A DNA stretch of 43,036 nucleotides from Pseudomonadota bacterium (GTDB lineage: Bacteria; Pseudomonadota; Alphaproteobacteria; Rhodospirillales; Magnetospirillaceae): the NCBI GenBank assembly GCA_023458315.1, contig JAEXAH010000121.1, forward strand, positions 1 through 43,036, written 5' to 3'. Shown here piece by piece: positions 30,644 through 39,495 of the stretch (position 1 is the stretch's first letter; each line of letters begins with the position of its first letter). The notes under the pieces were generated by a model. It was not told where the DNA came from, did not search any database, and worked only from the letters and a program-made list of their open reading frames with translations. Position numbers and translations under genes: made by a program.

Positions 30644-31585
30644 TTACAGAGAAGCCAGGAAGGCTTCGATGTCGGCCGGCGCGCCCACGGCGACGCCGGA
30701 CAATTCCTTGTCGATGCGCTTGGCCAGACCGGACAGCACCTTGCCCGAGCCCAACTCGACCAGTTGGGTGACGCCCTGCTCCTTCATATAAAGGACACCC
30801 TCGCGCCAGCGCACGGTGCCGGTCACTTGCTTGACCAGCAGATCGCGGATGGTTTCCGGCTCGGACACGGCGGACGCCACCACGTTGGCCACCACCGGCA
30901 CCTTGGGCGCCTTCATCTCGACCTTGGCCAACGCTTCGGCCATGGCGTCGGCGGCGGGCTGCATCAGGGCGCAATGGAAGGGGGCGGACACCGGCAGCAG
31001 CACCGCGCGCTTGATGCCCTTTTCCTGGGCGATCTTGATGGCGCGCTCGACCGCTTCCTTGTGGCCCGACACCACCACCTGACCGGCGCCGTTGTCGTTG
31101 GCGGCCTCGCACACCTGGCCCTGCGCGGCCTCGGCGGCGATTTCCCTGGCTTGCTCGAACTCGGCGCCCAGCAGGGCGGCCATGGCGCCGACGCCGACCG
31201 GCACCGCCTTTTGCATGCTCTGGCCGCGCAGCTTCAACAGGCGCGCGGTGTCGGCCAGGCTGAAGGTGCCCGCGGCGGCCAGCGCCGAATACTCGCCCAA
31301 GGAATGACCGGCGACGAAGGTGGCGGCCTGGGACAGATCCAGCTTGCCCTGGCCTTCCAGCACGCGGACCACCGCCATGGACACCGCCATCAAAGCGGGC
31401 TGGGCGTTCTCGGTCAGGGTCAATTGGTCGTCCGGGCCTTCGAACATCAGCTTGGATAGGTTTTGCTTCAGCGCCTCGTCCACTTCCTGGAAGACGTGCC
31501 GGGCCTCGGCGAAAGCCTCGGCCAGTTCACGGCCCATGCCGACGGCCTGGGAACCCTGGCCGGGAAAGACGAATGCGCGCGACAT
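30644..31585 (-). CDS. fabD: malonyl-CoA:ACP transacylase
   Basis: 313-residue enzyme that loads malonyl groups onto ACP. MSRAFVFPGQGSQAVGMG is the canonical start; the nucleophile is Ser95 in AGHSLGEYSAL; the catalytic His is in SAPFHCALM; QLVELGSGKVLSGL is the family C-terminal block. AGAGGGG precedes ATG 31585. It is the first gene of the minus-strand fab cluster, divergent from the chemoreceptor gene across 245 bp. Confidence 0.97.
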   Translation of the reverse strand: MSRAFVFPGQGSQAVGMGRELAEAFAEARHVFQEVDEALKQNLSKLMFEGPDDQLTLTENAQPALMAVSMAVVRVLEGQGKLDLSQAATFVAGHSLGEYSALAAAGTFSLADTARLLKLRGQSMQKAVPVGVGAMAALLGAEFEQAREIAAEAAQGQVCEAANDNGAGQVVVSGHKEAVERAIKIAQEKGIKRAVLLPVSAPFHCALMQPAADAMAEALAKVEMKAPKVPVVANVVASAVSEPETIRDLLVKQVTGTVRWREGVLYMKEQGVTQLVELGSGKVLSGLAKRIDKELSGVAVGAPADIEAFLASL

Positions 31586-31682
31586 GCTGCTGCCCCTCTG
31601 AGTCTTGCGAAACTGGCGGGAAGGTAAAGGCCAGCCCGCCCCCGCTGTCAAGCGAGCATTGCCGCGGGTGGCGCCTAAATAT

Positions 31683-31795
31683 CGATCACAGATGCACATT
31701 TTTTGATCATGTATAAAACATGCATGTAGCTTCCTCCTCTGTAAGTCGGGTATGTATCATCCATTGGATGTGTGCATTTTGCATGTGCAAGCATC
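31683..31795. promoter_or_regulatory. AT-rich palindromic region between fabD and the chemoreceptor gene
   Basis: An unusually AT-rich stretch for this genome, with a perfect palindrome acatgcatgt (31718-31727), catg flanking tataaaa (31708-31722), and copies of tgcacat and atgtgca in opposite orientation about 80 nt apart. Probably holds the divergent promoters and an operator; I could not place a good -35/-10 pair. Confidence 0.4.
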
Positions 31796-31830
31796 CGACG
31801 GACAGGGAACTCGGGGGAGGAGAAGCGTCC

Positions 31831-34122
31831 ATGGGCAAGGTGTTCGGACGGCTGCGCATCGGTCAAAGAGTCTGGCTCGCCATCTCGTTGCCGGTGGTGC
31901 TGGCCCTGGTGGGGGCGGCATCCATCGCCGCCGATCGGATGGCCGACATCCGCCGCGCCGAACGCACCGCCGCCATCGCCGATCTGGCGGTGCATGTGGG
32001 CGCCACCGTGCACGAACTGCAAAAGGAACGCGGCCTGTCCTCGGCCTTCACCGCCAGCAAGGGCGAGCGCATGCGGGCCGAACGTGCCCAGCAACTGACC
32101 GCCACCACCGCCCGCCGCACCGGGCTGGACGACGCCATGGCCGGACTGAACACCGCCGGAAGCGACGAATTGTCCGGCGCGCTGGACCGGGCGCGCCGCG
32201 AGATGGAGGGGCTGAACACCCTGCGCGCCGAGGTCGAACAGTTCAAGCTGACACCGCCGCAACTGATCGCCCGCTACACCGCCACCATCGATTCGCTGTT
32301 GTCCCTGGCCGAACGCCTGGGTACCCAGGACACCGGCATCACCATCAGCAACATGATCTCGGCCTATCTGGGCCTGATGCACGCCAAGGAAAGCGCGGGC
32401 ATCGAGCGCGCCACCGGCGCCGCCGCCCTGGCCTCGGGCACGGTAAGCGAGGAAGCGCGGCAGAAGCTGAAGGCGCTGGCGGCGGTGCAGGATTCCTATC
32501 TGCGCGCCTTCACCGTCGCCGCCGACCCAGAGCATCGCCGCGCCTTGCAGGCCGCCCTGGAAAGCGGCGCCGCCACTGAAGTCATCGGCTATCGCAAGAT
32601 GCTGTTCGACAGCACCACCCCCGACCTGGGCGTCGAACGCTGGTTCGCCGCCGCCACCCGCCGCATCGACCTGATGAAGACGGCCGAGGATAATCTGGCC
32701 GCCGACCTGGGCGCCGCCAACCGCGCCGCCCTCGCCGACGCCCGCCGGGCGTTGCTGCTGATGTCGGCGGCGCTGCTGGCCGCCCTGGCCGGGATCGGCG
32801 GCGTCGCCCTGGTGCTGGCGCGCGGCATCACCGTTCCCACCCACCGGATGACCCAGGCCATGCTGCGGCTGGCCGACAACCATCTGGACACGGTCATTCC
32901 CGCCACCGACCGCCATGACGAGATCGGCGACATGGCCCGCGCCGTGCTGGTGTTCAAGCGCAACGCCGAGCAGGTGGCGCGCATGGAGGCCGAACGCGAG
33001 GCCGCCGCCGAACGCGCCGCCGCCGAACGCCGCGCGGCGCTGAGCGGCATGGCCGCCACGATCGAGACGGAAACCTCGCACGTGGTCAGCCGGGTCAGCG
33101 AAGGCGGCGACAAGGTGTGCGCCGCCGCCGCCGACATGGCGCAATCGGCCGAGCGGGTCGAGGCCAACGCCCAGCGCGTCGCCGCCGCCGCCGAGCAAAG
33201 CCTGGCCAACGCCCAGACCGTGGCGGGCGCCACCGAGGAATTGACCGCCGCCATCCGCGAGATCGCCGCCCAGGTCGGCCAGTCGTCGCAGCAGGTGGCC
33301 GAGGCGGTGGGCGCCGCCGACGGCGCCAACAACACGGTCAACGATCTGGTCAGCGCCATGTCGCGGGTGGATCAGGTGGTGTCCATGATCGCCACCATCG
33401 CCAACCAGACCCGCCTGCTGGCGCTGAACGCCACCATCGAAAGCGCGCGGGCGGGCGAGGCAGGCAAGGGCTTCGCCGTGGTGGCGGCCGAGGTCAAGCG
33501 GCTGGCCGACCAGACCGGCACCCAGACCGAGGAAATCACCGAACGCATCACCGACCTGAAGGCCATGGCCTCCGCCGTCGGCCACGCCATCGCCGAAACG
33601 GTGGGACGCATCCGCGACGTGGAACAGGTGGCCGCCACCATCGCCGCCTCGGTGGAACAGCAGGACGCCGCCACCCAGGAAATCGCCCGCAACGTCCACC
33701 AATCCTCGGACGCCGCGCGCGAGGTGACGGACCGCATCGGCGAAGTGGCCGCCGAGGCCCGCCATTCCCGCGCCGAAGCCGCCGAGGTCAACACCCTGCT
33801 GACCGAAATGTCGGCGCAGGTGGCCGAACTGGGGCATGTGCTGAACCAGGTGGTGCGCACCGCCGCCCCCGAAGTGGACCGCCGCGCCAAGCCGCGCCAG
33901 GAAATGGACGCCCCGGCCACCCTGTCGGTGGCCGGACGCACCATCCCGGCGGTGCTGGCCGACCTGTCCGAAGACGGTGCCCGCCTGACCTCGGTGCAAG
34001 GGGATCTGCCCGGGGATCGCGGCACGCTGGACGCGCCCGGCCTGGGCCGCCCCCGCCCCTTCCAGGTGGTGGGACGCGACGGCACCCAGGTGCGGCTGCG
34101 GCTGGAGCCCCTGCCCGCCTAG
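31831..34122 (+). CDS. methyl-accepting chemotaxis protein with NIT sensor and C-terminal PilZ domain
   Basis: 763 residues. TM1 is about 14-35; residues 45-300 form a periplasmic NIT-type (nitrate/nitrite-sensing) helical domain with the signature HELQKERGLSSAF at 61-73; TM2 is about 308-331, followed by a HAMP domain to about 385. The MCP signalling domain spans about 400-670, its tip being IANQTRLLALNATIESARAGE (about 523-543), then GKGFAVVAAEVKRLADQT. Residues 683-763 are a PilZ-like domain: RRAKPR supplies the first Arg motif and ADLSEDGARL the D-x-S-x-x-G motif, so c-di-GMP binding is plausible. ATG 31831 follows GGGGAGGAG. The stop overlaps the convergent hydrolase stop. The ligand is inferred from the domain only. 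Confidence 0.88.
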   Translation: MGKVFGRLRIGQRVWLAISLPVVLALVGAASIAADRMADIRRAERTAAIADLAVHVGATVHELQKERGLSSAFTASKGERMRAERAQQLTATTARRTGLDDAMAGLNTAGSDELSGALDRARREMEGLNTLRAEVEQFKLTPPQLIARYTATIDSLLSLAERLGTQDTGITISNMISAYLGLMHAKESAGIERATGAAALASGTVSEEARQKLKALAAVQDSYLRAFTVAADPEHRRALQAALESGAATEVIGYRKMLFDSTTPDLGVERWFAAATRRIDLMKTAEDNLAADLGAANRAALADARRALLLMSAALLAALAGIGGVALVLARGITVPTHRMTQAMLRLADNHLDTVIPATDRHDEIGDMARAVLVFKRNAEQVARMEAEREAAAERAAAERRAALSGMAATIETETSHVVSRVSEGGDKVCAAAADMAQSAERVEANAQRVAAAAEQSLANAQTVAGATEELTAAIREIAAQVGQSSQQVAEAVGAADGANNTVNDLVSAMSRVDQVVSMIATIANQTRLLALNATIESARAGEAGKGFAVVAAEVKRLADQTGTQTEEITERITDLKAMASAVGHAIAETVGRIRDVEQVAATIAASVEQQDAATQEIARNVHQSSDAAREVTDRIGEVAAEARHSRAEAAEVNTLLTEMSAQVAELGHVLNQVVRTAAPEVDRRAKPRQEMDAPATLSVAGRTIPAVLADLSEDGARLTSVQGDLPGDRGTLDAPGLGRPRPFQVVGRDGTQVRLRLEPLPA

Positions 34123-34949
34123 CGGCGGCTGACCGCTCCGACGAAGGCGGTCAGCGAATCCACCACCTGGAACGGCGCGTCGCGGTACAGCAGGTGGCGG
34201 CAGCGGTCCAGCACCCGCACCTCGACCGGCCCCGACACGCCGGTCCGGATGGATTCATATTGCGCGGCGCTGCCGTATTCGTCGTCGTCGCCCTGCAACA
34301 CCAGCACCGGCACGCGGATGCCCGGCAGCAACGGCCGCACGTCCCAGCCCTGGCGGCCGAATTCGGTCCACGCCGTGGCCCACCCCCAGAAGGCGTCGTC
34401 CACATGGTCGTGATAGCGCGACAGGTGATCGCGCAGCCGTCCTTTTTCAAAGGCATCGATGGCGCCGTTGACCCCGGACAGGGTGGCGGGCTCGACCAGG
34501 ACATGCGGCGCCAGCAGCGCCACCCCCTCGACCTGCGGCGCCGTGCCCAGCCCGGCGGCGATGGCGGCGATGGAGCCGCCGTCGGAATGGCCGACCAGAA
34601 TGGCGCGGCGAATGCCCGCCGCCGCCAGCACGCGCGGCAACCAATAGGTCGCCTCGTCATGCAGATAGCTGGTCGGCCAGGGATGGGGTTTGCGGCTGGA
34701 GGTGCCGTAGCCATGGCGACTGTACAGCAGCACGCCGCAGCCGGTCCCCGCCACCAGACGGTCCGGCAGGTCGCGCCACAACGCGGCCGAGCCCAGCCCT
34801 TCGTGCAGGAACACCACGGTCGGCGCGTCGGCACTGGGCGGCGGCCCCAGGAAACTGGCCTCCAGGCGGACACCTTCCACATCGAGGTGATCCAGCGGAA
34901 CCGGCGGCAGGATGGACGCGAAGCTGTCGGAAGAGTGAACGGTGAGCAT
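34119..34949 (-). CDS. alpha/beta hydrolase
   Basis: 276-residue alpha/beta-hydrolase-fold protein. The nucleophile elbow is VGHSDGGSIAA, the oxyanion segment VVFLHEGLGSAALWRDLP follows the first strands, the acid lies near VLVLQGDDDEYG, and the catalytic His is in CRHLLYRDAP. The HEGLG and RHGYGTSS motifs resemble small esterases and epoxide-hydrolase-like proteins; the substrate is not predictable. ATG 34949 has GGAGG 7 nt upstream. The stop codon overlaps that of the convergent chemoreceptor gene by 4 bp. Confidence 0.88.
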   Translation of the reverse strand: MLTVHSSDSFASILPPVPLDHLDVEGVRLEASFLGPPPSADAPTVVFLHEGLGSAALWRDLPDRLVAGTGCGVLLYSRHGYGTSSRKPHPWPTSYLHDEATYWLPRVLAAAGIRRAILVGHSDGGSIAAIAAGLGTAPQVEGVALLAPHVLVEPATLSGVNGAIDAFEKGRLRDHLSRYHDHVDDAFWGWATAWTEFGRQGWDVRPLLPGIRVPVLVLQGDDDEYGSAAQYESIRTGVSGPVEVRVLDRCRHLLYRDAPFQVVDSLTAFVGAVSRR

Positions 34950-35075
34950 GGCGCGGCCTCCGCATAAGCCAGCACAGGTTGTGCATTTGCCATATTATGA
35001 CCCGCCATGGGTGCGGTTAAGACATGCGGAGGTCGGGGGGCGCCGCCATGGCTTTCGACCTGGACGGCTTTTATC

Positions 35076-35103
35076 TTGCGGTGGGGGCGGGTTCGTGTAT
35101 ATT
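35076..35103 (+). promoter_or_regulatory. candidate promoter of the rpsF operon
   Basis: TTGCGG (35076-35081), 16-nt spacer, TATATT (35098-35103), about 100 nt before rpsF. A 5-bp inverted repeat gcaca/tgtgc (34972-34984) lies farther upstream, between the divergent hydrolase and rpsF. Confidence 0.5.
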
Positions 35104-35206
35104 CCGCCGCTTCATCCCTTGCCGGCATTCCCCAGGGAGTGCTCGGCTATGCTCGTTTCCCCATGGTGGGGGCGCGGGAAGAGAAAAGCCAGAAGGGTTC
35201 ACACGA

Positions 35207-35641
35207 ATGCCTTTGTATGAATGCGTGATCCTCGCGCGTCAGGAAGTTTCGGCCCCGCAGGTCGAAGCCCTGATCGAGGAATTCTCGAATGTGCTGACCC
35301 AGGGCGGCGGCAACGTCTCCAAGAAGGAATTCTGGGGTCTGCGCAACATCGCCTATCGGGTCAAGAAGAACCGTAAGGCGCACTACGTCCTGCTGAACAT
35401 CGACTCGCCCTCCGCCGCCGTCAAGGAGATGGAGCGCCAGATGTCGCTGAACGAAGACATTCTCCGCTACCTGACCCTGCGGGTCGAGGAGCTGGAGGAA
35501 GGCCCGTCGGCCATGATGCAGGCCAAGAACAGCCGCGACGACCGTCCGCGCCGCGACGATCGCGGCCCGCGCGAGGATCGCGGTCCGCGTGAGGACCGCC
35601 CCCGTGAAGACCGTCCGCGTCGCGCCGAGGGAGGTGAGTGA
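35207..35641 (+). CDS. rpsF: 30S ribosomal protein S6
   Basis: 144-residue small-subunit protein bS6, which binds S18. MPLYECVILARQEVSAPQVEALIEEF, the GLRNIAYRVKKNRKAHYVLLNIDSP strand pair and NEDILRYLTLRVE are canonical. After residue 100 comes a long Arg/Asp/Glu/Pro tail of imperfect RGPRED and RPRED repeats, longer than in enterobacterial S6 but common in alphaproteobacteria. ATG 35207 follows AGAAGGG. The frame is open about 180 nt further upstream, but the promoter lies within that stretch. The stop overlaps the rpsR start as TGATG. Confidence 0.97.
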   Translation: MPLYECVILARQEVSAPQVEALIEEFSNVLTQGGGNVSKKEFWGLRNIAYRVKKNRKAHYVLLNIDSPSAAVKEMERQMSLNEDILRYLTLRVEELEEGPSAMMQAKNSRDDRPRRDDRGPREDRGPREDRPREDRPRRAEGGE

Positions 35642-35907
35642 TGAGCGAAGTCAAGACCGAACGTCCGCGCGCTGCCGCCGGCGCCCGCCGTCCGTTCTTC
35701 CGTCGCCGGAAGACCTGCCCGTTCTCTGGCGTCAACGCGCCGAAGATCGACTACAAGGACACCAAGCTGCTGAGCCGCTTCATCTCCGAGCGCGGCAAGA
35801 TCGTGCCGAGCCGCATCACCGCGGTGTCGGCCAAGAAGCAGCGCGAACTGGCCCAGGCCATCAAGCGCGCCCGCTTCCTGGGTCTGCTGCCCTACGTGGT
35901 GAAGTAA
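35641..35907 (+). CDS. rpsR: 30S ribosomal protein S18
   Basis: 88-residue bS18, partner of S6 on the small-subunit platform. ARRPFFRRRKTCPFSG, then APKIDYKDTKLLSRFISERGKIVPSRITAVSAKKQRELA and IKRARFLGLLPYV are diagnostic. ATG at 35641 overlaps the rpsF stop by one base, so translation is coupled. The basic N-terminal extension (VKTERPRAAAG) is usual for the group. Confidence 0.98.
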   Translation: MSEVKTERPRAAAGARRPFFRRRKTCPFSGVNAPKIDYKDTKLLSRFISERGKIVPSRITAVSAKKQRELAQAIKRARFLGLLPYVVK

Positions 35908-35932
35908 GACCCGGTCCGATGGTGTTCTGCCG

Positions 35933-36871
35933 GTGAATCGGCAACTCGGCCTGGCGCTGGCGGCGGGATTGCTTTCCGCACTGCTGTTCCTGTCGCTGGC
36001 AAAAGGCATCGCGTTGGGTGCGCTGCTCTCCTACGTGGCGCCGCTTCCGCTGATCATGGCGGGGCTGGCGCTGGGGACGAGAGCGGCAATCGTCGCCGGG
36101 CTGGCGGCGATGGCCGCGGTGGCGTTGGTCACGGGTGGTTTTTCCGCCCTGCCCTATGCCATCTCGGCGGTCGTGCCGGCCGTGGTGGTGGCCAACCGGG
36201 CGCTGTTGCGGCATGACGCCGACGACGGCTCGGTGCACTGGTACCCGCCGGGACTTGTCCTGGCATGGCTGACCGCCGCCGGTCTGGCGCTGATGCTTTG
36301 CGGCTCGGCGCTGTTGATCGGCACCCCCGAGGGGGTCGAGGGCAGCGTGTCCAAGCTTTTGGGCGCGGCGCTCGACCTGATGGCCGCCGATCTGCCCGCC
36401 GACAGGCGGGCGGTGGTGATCGGCCTGTGGGCTCCGCTGTTTCCGGCCCTGGTCGTTGGATCATGGCTGTTGATGACGGTGCTCAACGCCTGCGGGGCGC
36501 AGGGATTGCTGGCGCGCTTGGGTCGTGCCCGCCGCCCGTCGCCGGACTATCGGGAGCTGTGGCTGCCCGACTGGCTGGCGATCGGTCTGGTGGTCACGGC
36601 GGTGCTGGCGATCCTGGCGGGAGGGGATGTGGCCTATGTCGCCGCCAGTGCGGCGGCGGTGCTGCTGATCCCCTTCGGGTTCCTGGGACTGGCGGTGATC
36701 CACCGCTGGGCGCGGGGCCGGTCCAATCCGGGTCTGGTACTGGTCGCGGTATACGGGTTGTTGTTCCTGGTCTTCGGTTTCGCCGCCCCGGCGGTGGCCG
36801 GACTGGGACTGGCAAGGTTCTGGACGATGAGGTTCCGCCGCCACGAGAGCGGCGGCGGTATGGAGGGATAA
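35933..36871 (+). CDS. DUF2232 family membrane protein
   Basis: 312 residues with about 8 hydrophobic segments (LGLALAAGLLSALLFLSLA, and so on), a conserved-looking loop FSALPYAISAVVPAVVVANRALL, and YRELWLPDWLAIGLVV before the last helices. Proteins of DUF2232 sit between rpsR and rplI in many alphaproteobacteria; their function is unknown, and structural resemblance to S-component-like transporters has been suggested. The start is GTG at 35933, 25 bp after rpsR; the next gene, rplI, starts immediately after the stop, so it is in the ribosomal operon. Confidence 0.85.
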   Translation: MNRQLGLALAAGLLSALLFLSLAKGIALGALLSYVAPLPLIMAGLALGTRAAIVAGLAAMAAVALVTGGFSALPYAISAVVPAVVVANRALLRHDADDGSVHWYPPGLVLAWLTAAGLALMLCGSALLIGTPEGVEGSVSKLLGAALDLMAADLPADRRAVVIGLWAPLFPALVVGSWLLMTVLNACGAQGLLARLGRARRPSPDYRELWLPDWLAIGLVVTAVLAILAGGDVAYVAASAAAVLLIPFGFLGLAVIHRWARGRSNPGLVLVAVYGLLFLVFGFAAPAVAGLGLARFWTMRFRRHESGGGMEG

Positions 36872-37426
36872 ATGGAAGTCATCCTGCTCGAGAGGATCGA
36901 GAAGCTCGGTCAGATGGGCGACGTGGTCAAGGTCAAGCCTGGCTTCGCCCGCAATTTCCTGCTGCCCCAGAAGAAGGCGCTGCGCGCCAACAAGGACAAC
37001 CTTGCCTTCTTCGAGAAGCAGCGTGTTCAGCTTGAGGCCCTGAACCTCAAGCGTCGTGACGAGGCCCAGGCCGTCGCCGCCAAGATGGAGGGCCTGAAGG
37101 TCCTGATGGTCCGTCAGGCCGGCGAAGGTGGCCAGCTGTACGGTTCCGTTTCGGGCCGCGACGTGGCCGACGCCGTCAAGGCTTCGGGCTTCACCGTCGA
37201 GCGCAGCCAGGTCAACCTGGACAGCCCGATCAAGACCCTGGGGTCCTACCCGGTGCGTCTGTCCCTGCATCCGGAAGTGTCGATCACCGTCACCGTGACC
37301 GTCGCCCGTTCGCAGGAAGAGGCCGAGCGCGCCGCCGCCGCCGAAGCCGCTGCCGCCGAAGAGGTGGTCGAGGCCGAAGAGGAAGTGGTCGAGGCCGAAG
37401 AGACCGAAGAGAGCACCGAGGCGTAA
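36872..37426 (+). CDS. rplI: 50S ribosomal protein L9
   Basis: 184-residue bL9, two RNA-binding domains joined by a long helix. MEVILLERIEKLGQMGDVVKVKPGFARNFLLPQKKA is the canonical N-terminal domain; LYGSVSGRDVADAV and LGSYPVRLSLHPEV mark the C-terminal domain. A Glu/Ala-rich acidic tail (residues about 145-184) extends beyond the enterobacterial length. The ATG follows the DUF2232 stop directly. A terminator hairpin lies 38 bp downstream. Confidence 0.98.
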   Translation: MEVILLERIEKLGQMGDVVKVKPGFARNFLLPQKKALRANKDNLAFFEKQRVQLEALNLKRRDEAQAVAAKMEGLKVLMVRQAGEGGQLYGSVSGRDVADAVKASGFTVERSQVNLDSPIKTLGSYPVRLSLHPEVSITVTVTVARSQEEAERAAAAEAAAAEEVVEAEEEVVEAEETEESTEA

Positions 37427-37464
37427 GCTTCGGACCTCTGGGTCCAGGACCGATGTTTCGCAAG

Positions 37465-37493
37465 GCGCCGGAGGGTCGAAAGCCCTCCGGCGC
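37465..37493 (+). terminator. terminator of the rpsF-rpsR-DUF2232-rplI operon
   Basis: An 11-bp perfect stem (37465-37475 with 37483-37493, loop tcgaaag) followed by a short ttt. It lies between rplI and dnaB. Confidence 0.75.
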
Positions 37494-37591
37494 TTTCGCG
37501 CGTCCGCGCCCCGGATCGCCTCTCGCACCTCGCACCCTGCACCATGTCCGGCTTTGACGCCGCGCGCCTATGACTGCTAACGTGCCGCCCC

Positions 37592-39100
37592 ATGTCCACC
37601 CTGCCCCCCGATGCCACCGGCGACACCGTCGGCTTCCGCGCGCCGCCCCATAATTACGAGGCGGAACAGGCGCTGCTGGGCGCCGTCCTGCTGAACAACC
37701 GCGCTTACGAGCGGGTCAGCGAATTCCTGCGCGCCGAACATTTCGCCGATCCCACCCACGGCCGCATCTACACCGCCTGCGGCAAGCTGATCGAGCGCGG
37801 CCAGATCGCCAACCCGGTGACGCTGAAGACCTATTTCGAGAACGACGGCGGGCTGGCCGAGATCGGCGGCACCCAGTATCTGGCGCAATTGGCCAATGCG
37901 GTGGTGTCCATCATCAATGCCGAGGATTACGGCAAGCTGATCCACGACCTGCACCTCAGGCGCGAACTGATCGCGCTGGGGCAGGACATGGTCAACGACG
38001 CGTTCGAAGTGCAAATCGATCGCCCGGCCATGGACCAGATCGGCACGTCCGAGGCCAAGCTGTACGAACTGGCCACCACCGGCGAGACCGAAGGCGGCTT
38101 CGTGGCGTTCGGCACCGTGCTGGTGGAAACCATCCGGCAGGCGGAATCGGCGCACAAACGCCAGGGCAAGCTGTCGGGCGTGCCCACCGGCCTGATCGAC
38201 ATGGACAGCCGCCTGGGCGGCCTGCACCCTTCGGATTTGCTGATCCTGGCCGGGCGTCCGTCCATGGGCAAGACCTCGCTGGCCACCAACATCGCCTTCA
38301 ACGCCGCCAAGGCGTACAAGGAGGAAACCGACGCCGTCGGCAACAAGAAGGCGGTGGACGGCGCGGTGGTCGCCTTCTTCTCGCTGGAAATGTCGTCGGA
38401 ACAGTTGGCCGGCCGTATCCTGGCGGAACAGGCGGAAATCTCGTCGCACAAGATCCGCCAGGGCGAGATGACCAACGAGGAATTCGAGCGTCTGGTCATC
38501 GCCGCCCAGCAACTGAACACGCTGCCGCTGTACATCGACGACACCCCGGCCCTGTCCATCTCGGCGGTGCGCACCCGCTCGCGCCGTCTCAAGCGCCAGC
38601 ACGGCCTGGGGCTGGTGGTGGTCGACTATCTTCAGCTGCTGCGCGGCAGCGCCAGCCACGCCGAAAGCCGCGTGCAGGAAGTCTCGGAAATCACCCGCGG
38701 CCTCAAGGCGCTGGCCAAGGAACTGGACGTGCCGGTGATCGCCCTGTCGCAGTTGTCGCGTGCCGTCGAACAGCGCGAGGACAAGCGGCCGCAGCTTTCG
38801 GACCTGCGCGAATCCGGCTCGATCGAACAGGACGCCGACGTGGTGATGTTCGTGTACCGCGAACAATATTACCTGGAACGCGCCGAACCGGGCCGCCGCC
38901 CCGAGGAATCCGAGGAAAAGTTCAACGAACGCTACGATTCCTGGCACAAACGCCTGCTGGAAGTGGTCAACACCGCCGAGGTGATCATCGCCAAGCAGCG
39001 TCACGGCCCGGTCGGCACCGTCCGCCTGTCGTTCCAGGGCGAATTCACCAAGTTCGGCAACCTGGACACCCACCATCACGACGACGAACCGGGGTTCTAA
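37592..39100 (+). CDS. dnaB: replicative DNA helicase DnaB
   Basis: 502-residue hexameric helicase of the replication fork. The N-terminal domain begins at PPHNYEAEQALLGAVLLNN; the Walker A is LAGRPSMGKTSLA near residue 225; FFSLEMSSEQLAGRIL, VVVDYLQLLRG (Walker B), VIALSQLSRAVEQREDKRP and LRESGSIEQDADVVMFVYRE are canonical; GTVRLSFQGEFTKFGNL closes it. No intein. An insert (KEETDAVGNKKAVDG) near residue 245 follows Walker A, as in other alphaproteobacteria. A weak ribosome site precedes ATG 37592. It is followed by repeat units C and D. Confidence 0.98.
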   Translation: MSTLPPDATGDTVGFRAPPHNYEAEQALLGAVLLNNRAYERVSEFLRAEHFADPTHGRIYTACGKLIERGQIANPVTLKTYFENDGGLAEIGGTQYLAQLANAVVSIINAEDYGKLIHDLHLRRELIALGQDMVNDAFEVQIDRPAMDQIGTSEAKLYELATTGETEGGFVAFGTVLVETIRQAESAHKRQGKLSGVPTGLIDMDSRLGGLHPSDLLILAGRPSMGKTSLATNIAFNAAKAYKEETDAVGNKKAVDGAVVAFFSLEMSSEQLAGRILAEQAEISSHKIRQGEMTNEEFERLVIAAQQLNTLPLYIDDTPALSISAVRTRSRRLKRQHGLGLVVVDYLQLLRGSASHAESRVQEVSEITRGLKALAKELDVPVIALSQLSRAVEQREDKRPQLSDLRESGSIEQDADVVMFVYREQYYLERAEPGRRPEESEEKFNERYDSWHKRLLEVVNTAEVIIAKQRHGPVGTVRLSFQGEFTKFGNLDTHHHDDEPGF

Positions 39101-39110
39101 AACACAACGC

Positions 39111-39189
39111 GTCACCCCCGCGAAAGCGGGGGTCCATGGCGCCGCAAGCACAGACGGCAGACATGGATTCCCGCTTTCGCGGGAATGAC
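39111..39189. repeat. inverted pair of REP-like palindromes (units C and D)
   Basis: Unit C (39111-39138, plus): gtc, arm acccccgc (39114-39121), loop gaaa, arm gcgggggt (39126-39133), ccatg. Unit D (39162-39189, minus): arms attcccgc (39167-39174) and gcgggaat (39179-39186), loop gaaa in unit orientation. They face each other across 23 nt. Unit D ends 17 nt before the GTG of the GIY-YIG gene. Confidence 0.88.
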
Positions 39190-39206
39190 GCCAAAAGGAG
39201 ACGAGT

Positions 39207-39494
39207 GTGCGGCCCTGCGTCTACATCCTTGCCAGCAAACCCAATGGCACGTTGTATGTGGGCGTCACCAACGATCTTGCCCGGCGCATCTCGGAACACA
39301 AATCCGACGCTGTCGAGGGGGTCACCCAACGTTATGGCGTCCACACCCTGGTTTACGCCGAGTTCCATGACACCATGCCGTTGGCTATCGAGCGCGAGAA
39401 GCACATCAAGAAATGGCGCCGGGATTGGAAAGTCGCACTGATTGAAAACGAAAACCCCGCATGGCGGGATTTGTACCAAGAGCTGAATTTTTAA
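39207..39494 (+). CDS. small GIY-YIG nuclease family protein
   Basis: A 95-residue single-domain GIY-YIG protein (UPF0213/URI-like group). The motif appears as VYIL then LYVG; the conserved Arg follows in LARRISEHK, and the catalytic-type Glu with basic helix in AIEREKHIKKWRRDWK. Such domains make single-strand nicks in homing endonucleases and UvrC; the cellular role of the short stand-alone form is not established. The start is GTG at 39207 with AGGAG 6 nt upstream. It is bracketed by REP-like palindromes: units C and D before it, unit E starting 2 nt after its stop. It interrupts the interval between dnaB and alr. Confidence 0.9.
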   Translation: MRPCVYILASKPNGTLYVGVTNDLARRISEHKSDAVEGVTQRYGVHTLVYAEFHDTMPLAIEREKHIKKWRRDWKVALIENENPAWRDLYQELNF

Positions 39495-39495
39495 T

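Noticed and set aside
31675..33999. A 774-codon minus-strand frame
   Set aside because: Shadow of the chemoreceptor gene; Gly/His/Gln-rich with no domain.
35024..35206. In-frame N-terminal extension of rpsF with an ATG at 35049
   Set aside because: The extension is not S6-like, and a likely promoter falls inside it; ATG 35207 gives the canonical N-terminus.
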